NCBI GenBank assembly: GCA_017979445.1
Contig: CM030711.1
Location: 44,005,560 to 44,069,559, forward strand
Reading direction: 5' to 3'
DNA: 64,000 nucleotides
Origin: Akebia trifoliata
Taxonomy: Eukaryota; Streptophyta; Magnoliopsida; Ranunculales; Lardizabalaceae
The translations under genes and the position numbers were made by a program. Shown here in pieces: positions 14,501 to 26,600 of this stretch (its first letter is position 1; every line of letters begins with the position of its first letter). The notes beneath the pieces were generated by a model. It saw nothing but the letters and a program-made list of their open reading frames with translations, did not search any database and was not told where the DNA came from.

Positions 14501-17500
14501 CCCAGTTCGAAATTGTCTCCTTTTGGCAACTCTTCCATTGTAACCTCTGCATCTTTCTCTACCGGAAAATCTACTATTACTTGGCCTTTTACTGAAATCC
14601 TTGGCATGTATTCAACTCCGAACTCTGCTAGCTGCACTACCCATTTGGCCATTCTACCAAATCCTTCTGCTTTGCCCAACACACTTTTTAGGGGGTACTT
14701 GATAATCACTTGAATCTTATGTGCTTGAAAAAATGGCCTCAGTCTCAGAGCTGAGTAAACCAAGGCCAAACCAAGCTTCTCCAGTTTAGAATATCTCGTT
14801 TCTGTGTTGGTCAGGTTCTTGCTCAGAAAGTACACAAGCTGTTCTTTTGATGCCTCTGTTCTTACCAATATTGAGCTGATTGCGCACTCCGATGCTGCTA
14901 AGTATAGGCCAAGCTCCTCCCATTCCTCTGATCTTGAGAGGATAAGAGGTTTTCCCAGATACTCCTTCAGGTGGCAAAAGACTTGCTTGCACTTTTTTGT
15001 TCATTCAAACTTGGTAGTTTTTCTGAGTAGTAGGTATCGTGGTCTGCACCTTGAAATGAATCTATTTAGCGCTGCTGCCCTTCTTGCAAATTTTTGTACC
15101 TATTTTTTGGTTTTTGGATATGGCATTTCTACTAGTACTCTAATTTGCTCAAGATTAGCTTCTATCCCCCTCTTCATCACTAAGAATCCTAGGAACTTTC
15201 CAGAAGTCACAACAAAAGCACACTTTTCTGGGTTGAGATGCATACCAATCTACCTTACTTGAGCAAACACTTCCTCCAGGTTTGCTAAGTGATCCTCTTT
15301 ATCCTACTTTATCCTACTTTTCACCAGAAGATCATTGATGTAAACCTCCACTATTTTTTTGAGCAGTCCCTGAACAATTCTGTTACGAGCTTCTGGTAGG
15401 TTGCACTTGCATTTTTCAGTCTGAATGGCATAACTTGTAGTAGTACAAGCTCTATTCAGTGATAAACGTTGTTTTCTCCTGGTCTTCTTCACTAAGTTGG
15501 ATCTGGTTGTAGCCTGAGTAGCCGTTCTTGAAGGACAGCCTCTTGTGCCATGCAGTGGCATCCACTAACTGATCGATGTGTGGCATTGGGAAGCTATCAT
15601 TTGGTCAAGCCTTGTTTAGATTGTGAAGTCTACGCAGACCCTAACCTTCCCATTCTTTTTCAAAACTGCCACATTATTAGCTATCTAGTCAGGGAATTGT
15701 ACCTCTTTGATGAATCCTGCCTTTATCAATTTATTGACCTCCTCGTTGACTGCCCCTTTGAGCTGTGTTGCTAGTCTTCTTCCTTCTCCTGTAATCCTTG
15801 TTTGGATCCGATCCCTATCTGCTTTCCATTTCCAAGATCTGTCATCTGGAAGTCCTCCAAGCTAGGGGGGCCACTTTCCTTAACCAATCCCCATTATAAT
15901 TGCTATTGGGTGTCTCCGAGGTGAATCAAATCTTCCTCTCTTATCGTGCATGCCTGAGCATGTGCCTGGTCACCATGAATATCCCACATCCCTTGAGGGG
16001 GGTTGGGAATCTTAAGACTTGATAAAATGTCGAGGGTACCGCCCTCATTTCATGAGTCCACCACCTCCCAGGATGGCATTGTAAGGGGATAGGGCGTCCA
16101 CCACTGTGAATCTCACCATTTATGTTATTGGTCCTGCTTGAACTAGCAGGACTCTCCCCCCAAGGATGTTTTGATGTTTCGTTGAATCCAACCAAAGGTG
16201 CCCTGGCAGGGTTGAGCACACTCTTGGCCAGATCCATCTTCTTGAAGACGGATGAGTACAAGATGTCCACCAAGTTCCCACTATCGACCAATATTCTCTT
16301 CAAGGTGAAAGTCCCAACCTGGAGAGATTACTAGTGCATCATAGTGTGGGTAGACCACTCCTTCCAAATCCTTTTCATAGAAGGCCACTGTCAACCCACC
16401 TTCAGATCCCTTTTTGTTAATCCACTCCGAGTAGAGTAGACATGCTCCATATGTTCTGCTCTGCATGCTTTCACCCTCCTTTCCAAGCTACTCTTCCTTT
16501 TTTTCTTCTTGTCTTGCCTTAGGACAATGTTGTCTAAATTTACGTACGCAAATATCCGTATCGAAACAAGTAATAAAGTGATGAGAAAGTATCGTTCCCA
16601 CGGAGACTAAATATCAATCCATTGCTAATTACCAATTTATCTCTCTAATTTTATCCCAAAAAAATAAAAATAGGAATTAAAAATAAACAAGAAAATTAAC
16701 ACAGATAATAAATTTGAAGATTAAATTCAATGAGTGATGAAACCTAGGTTTATAATTCCCCCCAAACAATCCACTTGATTAAATTCTCCTTTCCTCTATG
16801 ATAAATTAATCCACTATGATTCACCTAAGAGCACTAAATTGATAGTCATGAAAAAATACCCTTCTAAACTAACTCCCTATATGTCTATGAGAATTAAATC
16901 AAGAAGAATTCATTAAGAAAAAGCTCTCATAAGGGATGCACACGCAACGTGAGTATATGTCTATCTCAAATTAGCGTATGTTATTCTATCTAGGTCATGA
17001 ACACAAAACAACTATGTCGATATTATTAAGGTTCATCAATTCAATTCAATCAATGGTCAGTTAATTAAATCGCATTAAACATCGGATAGAATAAACAATC
17101 ACATGTAGAAATAATCATAAAAGAAAGACAGAAAATTAATCAAGCATCATTAATGAGTTCCATTATAATCCTAGAATAAAAATTAGTTCATCATTGAAAA
17201 GAAAACAAAATCACAAAAGTATTCAGCCATTCTTAGAGATTACAAAGAACAAGAGAAGAGATAAAGTTCAGGAAAATAAAACTCAAAAGTCGAATCTCCA
17301 GCTCTCGTCCTCCTTCTCAATCTTGTGCCTCAAAAAAAAAAAAAATCCAGAACTTCTCTCCCTCCAAGAAGGCTTAATTTTTCTTATTTATAGGTATGGA
17401 GTCATTAGGGTTTAAGAGTCCCAAAATCTATCTCTAGTTCGGCCTAAAAAATTAATGTGTAATGCTGGAAACGTAAGCAGGCCATGTCCTCAAAACATGT

Positions 17501-20500
17501 CATGCTGCGGCTTGTATTTTTATATTTCTGTTGTGTAATTCTTGAATTCCCGTTGCGACCATGTTTTCTATTAAGTTACGACTTGAAGAATTTTTAGCTT
17601 GTATGCTTTGCTTCCTTCTTCTGACAGTGAACCAATTTGGAGATATAATTTTCTCCTAAATGTTGACAAATATCCCAATGTTTCATACTGTTCCTAAATT
17701 ACAAAATAAGCATAAAAGCCAAATAAAAACATAGAATCACATAAAAAGTACAAAACAAACTAAACTTAAATAAAAACAACTAAAAGACTCTAAAATTAAT
17801 AAAATATTATATTTAAAAGTGGTTAATTCGTAGGTATAAAACCCACTCATCAGACAACGTGGATGACAGTTGCCCTTCCAGCTTGATCGCCTTCTCTCTC
17901 GTTGCTGCTCTTCCTTGTTCAGCCTCTCTGGCCTTCTTTCCGATTTCGCTTTTCCCGTGAAATCTCTAGGAGGCTTTGGTTAGCCAAACTTTGAAGGAAA
18001 CCTCTAAGTGCTTGGCACCTGTTCGTCTTGTGAGCTCCAACATTGTGAAATTCGCAATAATTGTCATCGGCCACTCAAAATACGATTCATTTTAGATTAG
18101 TGGCAGGATCTCACTGGGAGGATCGAGAAGTACGTGCACTTCCTCCTGCACTCTACCTTTTTGCTCAGGTGCTCATGTGTCATCTTCTTCTGTTGTTGCT
18201 GCTTATCAATTTTTACTACTGTATGGACAACCTTGTTCTTGTTAGCTGCCCTCCTTGGATTGTCCTCCACTTTGATGTATTTTCTGCCTTCTCTACTAGC
18301 TTGGCCGACGTTGAAGGTCTCTTCTTTAACATGGATTTGTATAGATCAGATTCTGGAAGTAGGGTGTTTCGATACGCCACCATTGCTGTCTTCTCATCGC
18401 ATCTCTTTATTGTCATAGCCTCCTCTCGAAACATCTTGGTAAAGTTTCAAAGGCTTTCTGTTGGGTTCATTCTCATACCGAGTAGAGTATCAATGTCTCT
18501 GATGTACTACTTGATTACTGCTGAGCAGAGCTCCTCGAAAGAAGCTATGGTCCCATGAGGAAGCTTGTTGAACCATGTTAAAGCGTTTCATTGCAAGCTT
18601 GCCGGAAAGAGCCTACACATCGAGGCTTCGTTCTCTTGCAAGGTTCAGAGTTGTCTAAAGTGATGCAAGTGTTCTACTGGATCTTTCATTCCAGTGAACG
18701 GTTTGAACCTGAGTATGACGAACTTCTTTGGTACTTTGGCAACTAGGATCTTTGTCATAAATGGAAACCCCTATATGCCCCTTATGGCAGGCACAACAGC
18801 CAAGCCGATCTCGTCGCTTTTGATGACCTCTTCTCTTCTGATCAAGTCCCTTACATTCTCTCTGGTTAATGGTGTTGGGACTCCAGTTTGAACTGCTGGA
18901 GCCCCTGTTTGAGCAGATGTCGCACCTACGTCGTCTGCATCATCTTGCTCAAGGGTAGGCCTTGAACCACTGCTGCCCAAGGGGACGTTATCATCTCCTT
19001 CTGTAGTTTGATGTTGATTTTCACAAGCAGTAGGCTTCTGTTGAGCTTCCAGCCGTTGGGTGAGCACCAAATTTTCTTTAGCTAGAGCATCCACCTTCAG
19101 CTGCATTTCCTCCCGCCACTACCTCAACTCCTCTACCTGAGCCTCCAACTGGTCTTCAACGTTAGGAGCGGTAGGAAGGGCTTGGCGTTGGTTGTTATCG
19201 GAATGAGCAGGTCTCACCATTATGTTTATCTTACTCTTTTCATGAAAATAAAAACGAAGACGAAGCTTTTTCTAGAACGTGTATTTCCCACAGACGATGC
19301 CAAAGATGTAAGGTAATTTTCTAATTACCTATGACAACTCAATTTCGACGCTCTGTTGTATGTTTCCTGCTCCTCCAATCCAATGGTGACACCGGTGTGG
19401 TACCTACCAAAACTTTTCGATGCTCAAATAAGTTCTTAGGAAAGGGAAATAAACTCAAACTCTCCCAAAAATGGCTGACCTCTTTCCCTTGGGCCTCCTC
19501 TATTTATTATGTTCCCCAGAGATCTTCCTAGGATAGAAGATTCTTTATGATCCCTGATCTTTAGGGATCTTCCCATGAGGATCCCTTATTCTTTGAAAGG
19601 GTTACCTAATCTTGAAGGAGTCTATGCAATCCGCGTTATCATCCTTCAAGATTTCTAGGATATCCTTCGAATAAGGGGATATGGAGGATTCAGAGTAAGC
19701 TACGTAACCCTACCCTATTCTACTCTTTAAACAGAACAGGGTGGGTACTCTACTCTACCCTACCCTTCGTCTGGGCTGGGCATACTTAGGTACCACTCTG
19801 AGCAGAGTAAGAATAACCTGCCTAACATAATTACTCTACCCATATCTGGACACGTGTAGGGTCCCGATGCGCCTACAATTTTTACCCTTTACAATATCGA
19901 AAGCCCTTTTTTTCTAATGTTTTTCTTTTCCCTATTTATCTTCATTCATGTGCAACCCAAACTGTTTTAGATTTTGATGCATTTATTTTCTGGGTTTGCT
20001 GATCCATAATCTACTGATTTTTTTTTTTTGTGTGGGGGATGCTTACTTTATCTCGGCAGTGTTTTTTTGTTTGTTGGTTTTAGGTTTTAAAAAATGCACT
20101 TTAATCCCTCCCCCCCCCCACCAACAAAGAAAAATACCATTGACCATTACAAGTTCACCTTCCCATTGAATGACTCAAATGGGAGAGAATCCTCAAAAAG
20201 ACACTGTACAACCACTTTAACTGCAAAATCTAAATTCCTATTGACCATCCATCCAATTGATCTGGAAGGCCTATGCTCGTCTTCTACTCCAAGGCCTTGA
20301 GTGCCTGTTTCAGTAATAGGACATTAATTTGCGAGCATCCTGTAAGCTCTACTCTCTACTCAATTCAAATGTGCTCATTAATCTGAGAATATTATAGAAC
20401 AACTCGATCCATCATTATTTTGTCAATGGCCAGGGGTAATTCTTGAATGGAATTAAGATCCAAAGTGGATGTCAGCTCCAACCAACCAGATAGTGATGTA

Positions 20501-23500
20501 GGACTGTGAGGGAAGAGGAGGAAATTTGGCTTAGGATATTAGGTTATGATAGGGTAAACCCAAGAGGTAAAATGCTTTGTTTTTTGCAATTATTATGGTG
20601 TAGAGAAAATGGTTAAAGGTTAAGGTTTGTAGGGTAACGAAATGATTAAATGTTAAGGTTTATAAGGTAATGATTAAGGTTAAGAGAATGGAGAAAAGAT
20701 TGAGGTTTGTAGGTTTCAAAAATCAAGATTCAAGAATTCAAGAATTCAAAATTTCTTGAAAAAATTAAGAAAACAAAGTTTATCGGTTAGGTTCTTGAAA
20801 GGATTAGAGGGTTCTTGATGGTTTCTTGATCTCTCACAAATGAAAAAAAGATATAGGATAAGAAGAAGATTAAAGAAAAAAATGATATTTACCTTGGAAT
20901 CACCAAAATGATTTTCATGGCATCAACCACATTGAATGCATTAACATTCAAAAGACAAACAGAGATTTCTGTAATTTTGTTTATTCCATTCATTCTTCTC
21001 AATAAACCCTAGTACAATTTATAAATAAGGAAAATCAACCAAGAGTCATTATAAAATTAAAATACCAAATAAAATAATCTAATTTTTATAACTTTCTCTC
21101 TCCTAATTTTTCAAATTCTAATAAACTTAAATAAAAGATAAACTATAGTTATTAAACTGCCCCTAAATATTATACTAAGACCACGGGCTAATAAAACGTG
21201 AAAATAAGCCCAAAAACATAAAAATAAAGCCTTAGCAACTCAAAACTAAAAAAAAAAATTAATTTAAACTAATCTCATAGGATAAATCTTGACCCAATTA
21301 AGTGAAATCCTAATAAAGACAATTTTTTTGTTGGAACACTTGATTGTTGACTTGATTTGCATTCAGTAGTAATATTCTAGTAATACTTTTTTTTTTTTGG
21401 GGTCCTACGGAAAATTTTACATATTTCTGTATACTTTGCAGAATTATGTCATAATTTAATACTGTGCTAACAGGTTCTTAATGTGGTTACCTATGTGATT
21501 TGATCTTTGTTTCTTTGCATACTTGTGTTGATTGTTGTATATTTTTTGTATTTCCTTATTGTGTAGTAGTTTTGCAGTTCTATATATTGGTGGTTTGCAT
21601 TTTTATATGAGGGTCTTTTATGTCCTTTTTCCTTCTATTTTATGGTGTGCACTGGTTACGTTTATTTATATAGATTCATTTAGGTGGGTATTCCTTTCAC
21701 CTCATATTGTCATAATCAAGCATCATTAAAAAAATTTACATTTTACTTTTTCTATTCATTGGCCATTGGCTCATCTGATAAGCTGGCTATAGAACTATAG
21801 AGAAATTTGTTTGTCTTATGACCATGATTTTTTACCTTCCTAATCCTTTGTAGGAATTACTTAATTTAAGTAGGTTATTATACATATTCTCTTATGGATG
21901 GTTTGATAGTTGTTAAATTGGGATAAAATATTCTGCAATTGTAGACTAACTACTTGTGATAGTTGTTGAGCAATAGCTTGATGAATTGGACTGGGTTGGA
22001 TCTTTGATATCTTGTAGGGCTATGTTAAGAATGTTATATCAAAAGGATGCTTTATTATGCTATCCCGGAAGGTGGATGCGAAAGTTCTCTTGTCTAACTT
22101 GGTTGACGGTTTTATTGAAAGCCCCGAGAAAGAATTCCCTGTTGGAAAACCTGTATATGGAAAGTGAGTATTTTAACCATTAAAAGTTTTAATAAACTCT
22201 TCTTATATGCCATGTCTGAAGGGAAATTGGCTGCAGGGTGTTGTCTGTGGAGCCTTTGTCCAAGAGAGTTGAACTTACCTTAAGGACAGAGACAACGTAC
22301 AGAGCATCAAAATCTGACATCGGAGACTTTAGTGGTCTACATGCTGGAGATTTTATATCTGGAATGATTAAGCGGGTTGAGACATATGGTTTGTTTATCA
22401 CGATTGATCACACAAATATGGTAAGTATTTTTGCAGATTCATCCTGTAATGCATAGATCAAAAGTCTTCAATTATACAGCAGTTACCAATTTACCATGTG
22501 TAACAGGATATCAGGATATGTGCACCATTCAGATGACCCAATAATTTATGGGCCATTCCCGCTAGATGTATCCTAGGCTGAAATCAATGTTATCTAATAG
22601 CATATGTGACTAGCATATGCTGTGCGCATATGCGAAATCACATATGGCACAAAATAAATTTTTATTTCAAAAACATAAAGAAAAATAATAAAAAAGGTAA
22701 AAAATGTTTAAGAAATCAGAAAATATAAGAAAATAATAACAAAAGTTGAACAATATATTTGGATAGCATTCATTTTCCAAATTGAATATAATTGATTACA
22801 TTTAGTCATTTAGTAAGAAGAATAACGAACTCAAGAAGCCTAATTGTCAATAATGCATAGACTATTCATGATACAAAGGTGACTCTACTTTAATTATCAA
22901 GTTCTAGTTCTAGTTCTAGAGAATTAAAGTGGACTCCACTTTAATAGTATAATCACTAGATATCCTGTTTTATGTTATAATGCATGAACTCAATATTTTG
23001 AAAAAAATGATAGTAAAACTCTTGACTTGAAGAGAGTATATGCGAGTGAAAGATTAAAAGAAATAACTTAGAATAATACAATAATAGAGGGTGGAAATAG
23101 GGTATTTGTAGGAGAACATATATTAAAAAAAGTTGAACTTAATGCTCCAATAGTCAAATCTTTATCCATTGGAGTAATATGCCATCACGTACTTTTGTAT
23201 GCGATGGCATAATGATCAAGAAACTGTAAATTGCATATGATATGATGACACATGCGATTTACTTATTGAAAATAGCATATGTGATTGCATTTAACAACAC
23301 TTTGCTGAAACTCAACCATACGGATGAGTGTGGCCACCTGATTTCTTGCATTTGTTTGGATGTTTGAACTAGATAAGTTGGTTATGAGTGTGATCTGTTT
23401 GATTTGTTGAACCTTTAGACCTAGCTTTGTCTAATCATTTGGTTTGTCCCAACCCTTTGCCTTTTTGTAATCCATCCTTGTATTTCTTTTACGGTAGATT

Positions 23501-23588
23501 AACACAAAGTATGTCACAAAAATTTAGAGATCTTCTGCGATGTACAAAGGACATCTATGTATACCACTTCTATCTGATAAGTAACATA

Positions 23589-23633
<45 letters not shown>

Positions 23634-26600
23634 CACACACACTCACATTAGAGTAATTACTGCCTTTTTTAAGTGAATAAAACCAATATGACTCATCTGC
23701 CCTAAGGTAGTGCTTAAACTAATAGAAAATGTATGTAGAGTGCATATAACTAATCCTATCAACACTCCTTCCATTGGAGCATATATGTCACTTATGTCCA
23801 GTGTGTAGTAAATCTTCTCCTACTGATTATGATTAAGTGCTTTAGTGAACATATCTTCTAGTCGACATGCAGATGCAACAAATGGTTTGGAAATATCTTT
23901 GGCTATCACTTTCTCCTTGATGAAATGGTTGTCAATCTCTATGTGCCCGCTCTTCTTGTGTAAGACTGAATTGTTGGTTGTGTGTTGGAGCCTGATTGTC
24001 ACAATGACATTTCTTAGGATCGTCAACATAAAATTTGAGCTCCCCCATTGCCTAGTTACCATGTTACCCCCAACAGTGGTGCAATAGACTTGGCTTCATT
24101 AGAAAGCAATAGACTCAAAGAATGTAACATCAACACATACAAAATATTTTGAAGAGATTGATGATGACATGGATAATCTTTTTGTGTCAAAAAAATAACC
24201 AAGAAAAGTACATTTTATTGCATGGGGATCAAATTTGTCTTTTGCAATCTCCAAATTATTCATGAAATGTATTCAACCAATACTTTATGAGGAATGGAAA
24301 ACAGGGAAACTTTTGGGAAAAATGGAGAAAATGGGATTGTATCATTTAATATTGTGGAAGGCATGCAATTAAGCAAGAAGCAGGCAATGTGGAAAACATC
24401 CCCACACAAGTAGTTTAGGAACATGTGTATTTGACATTAATGAATGGGCTACTTCAACTAGAGGTTTGTTCTTTCGTTCACAAATACCATTCTGTTGAGG
24501 AGTAGGTGCACAAGATGTTTCATGCATGATTCCGTTCTTTGATAATTATTTTCAAAAGGGAATTGATGTATATTCTCTACCATTATCAAACCTAAAAATA
24601 CTCCATATCAATCTGATTTTTAATATTAGCATGCAATTAAATAAAAATAGAATAAAATTCAAATCGGTTTTTCAACAAATATAATCATGTCATATAAGTG
24701 CAATCATCAATTGGAAATAACAAAATATGAACAATCAGCTATAGTTGGAACCAAGGGTGAGTCCCCAAATATCATAATGTATCAAAGAAAAAGGAGTATC
24801 ACATCTTCAAACCACCCTAGATGGAAGGATGTATGATGATGTTTACTCAACTAACATGACTCACACTCTTAAGGAAAATAAGTGTGACAAAAAGAAACAT
24901 CATTTTGGCATAGAGAACACGATATGGGATTAAAATCCCGTAAATCAAGAGGAAAGAAATATCAAATCCCTAGGAAATAGTTGGGTATTGATGTAAAGGG
25001 GTGAGAAATAGTGAAAGAAAAAAAGAAAATATGGAAGAAACCTTAAAACAATCAAATATTACTGCCATGAGACAGCATTCGGTTTGTTTCAAAGTTGGAA
25101 CTTAATGTTTGAGGAAGAAGAAAAGAGAGAACAAGCAGGGAGAAGGGGATATTCTGGCTCCTTGAGTTTGGCCTCCCCTTCTTACTCATATTTATTATTT
25201 ATGAAAATGTAATTACAATGCTGATCATTTTATGTGAATAAACCAAAATGACTCATCTACCCTTATAAAAGTAACGACTAAGCAAATAAAATAAGACGTA
25301 AATCATTCATAACTAATACTATCAATTTATAATAATGTATTTTCTGTGCTGATGTTTTGATGTTTCCATTGTCTTAGGTTGGTTTATGCCATGTTTCGGA
25401 GCTCAGTGATGACCATATCGAGAACATTGAGAGTAAATATAAATCGGGTGAGAGAGTTGTGGCAAAGATTCTGAAGGTAAATACACTTCTTAATAATGGA
25501 AAGGGTCTTTTTTATTATTTATTTCATCATCCAAACCATTTATTTACAAGATTCGGTTATTTTTCAGTGCCAATTCAATTATTGATCGTAACCTTGCTTC
25601 CCTAGTCCATCTTAAACATCATATCTCACTTGGCCCTGGAACAAAAATGACTGACCTTGATTTCTTCTGTTGTATTTAACCTGTCATTAGGTGGATGAGG
25701 AAAGACACAGAATATCACTTGGATTGAAGAATTCATACATGAGGGATAATACCAGTGTTCATGCCCTGTTGAACCAAAAGAACAGTGAAGCCATTAATAG
25801 CAATGGTGCCATTGATCATTCTCAGATTGCAATGTTACAAAGCAGCAGCCTACCTGGTACCCCAGATACTGGCGATGAATGTGCAAATGGAGAATACCCA
25901 CTCCTTGCACAAGAAGAATACCCAGTTCTTGCACAAGCAGAATCAAGGGCTTCTATTCTTCCTCTGGAGGTTACACTTGATGATATAGAGGGCTCTGACT
26001 TGGATAATATAGAAACTAGGACCCATGAGCTTGTGAATGAGGGTAACACTGATATTGAAAAGAACAAGAGGCGGGCCAAGAAAAAAGCCAAGGAAGAGAA
26101 GTTAGTTCGTTTCTTATATTTTTTACTTTCCTGTTTTTGTTAGACTGCTAATGTATTGTCTGGATTTCTAGTTTTTATCTGATCCTGAAACTCTTTGCAC
26201 AGGGAATTAGAAATTAGGGCTGCTGAGCAAAGACTTCTAGAGAAGGACATTCCAAGGACAGCCGATGAATTTGAGAAACTGGTCAGAAGCTCACCTAATA
26301 GTAGCTTTGTTTGGATAAAGTATATGGCTTTCATGCTCTCTCTGGCTGACATCGAGAAGGCCCGGTCGATTGCTGAACGGTATATTTCTTTCATTTGTTG
26401 CGTAACAGGGCCGCCTCTCTATTAGTTTGATCCTTTTTGTGAAGGCTTTGAAAACTAGTTTTTTCGTGTCTTTTTATGAAAATATATTTGCACCTTTAAA
26501 AAGAAAAATAATTAAAAATCATCACTATCGAAGTCTAGGATTTTATTCTTTGATTCCATTTAATATTATATTTTTCTGATGAATCAATTGATTTCTTTTT

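Larger units (their letters stand above)
9238..19893 (-). mobile_element. Ty3/gypsy LTR retrotransposon, Tat lineage, decayed, minus strand
   Basis: LTRs lie at 9238-9679 and 19307-19893. Both begin TGTA and end TACA on the plus strand, and the insertion is bounded by a perfect 5-bp duplication ATATC (9233-9237 and 19894-19898). Reading on the minus strand, the 5' LTR (19307-19893) is followed at once by a primer-binding site reading TGGCATCGTCTGTGGG, like the tRNA-Asp-type site of many plant gypsy elements. Then come gag, protease, reverse transcriptase/RNase H, a second RNase H, integrase, an opposite-strand extra ORF, and a purine-rich tract (GAGAGGGGGTAAT) beside the other LTR. The second RNase H and the antisense ORF are hallmarks of the Tat lineage. 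All coding regions carry stops and frameshifts, and the two LTRs differ at many bases, so the insertion is old and inactive. Confidence 0.9.
9044..22017 (+). other. RRP5 intron 9 (13.0 kb) hosting an LTR retrotransposon
   Basis: The donor GTACGT at 9044 and acceptor TGTAG at 22013-22017 enclose a 12,974-base intron. Most of it is one gypsy insertion (9238-19893). The rest holds AT-rich DNA, a run of ten C at about 20110, and the second copy of a dispersed repeat (20470-21365). At 21366-22017 I see only T-rich intron sequence. The flanking exons join in phase, so splicing across it would restore the reading frame. Confidence 0.85.

Noticed and set aside
23427..23651. Open frame encoding a His/Thr repeat tail
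   Set aside because: It is a translation of the CA microsatellite and has no conserved start or homologue.
25822..26091. Minus-strand open frame opposite RRP5 exon 13
   Set aside because: It is a shadow of the real exon, whose plus-strand frame is phase-matched to its neighbours.
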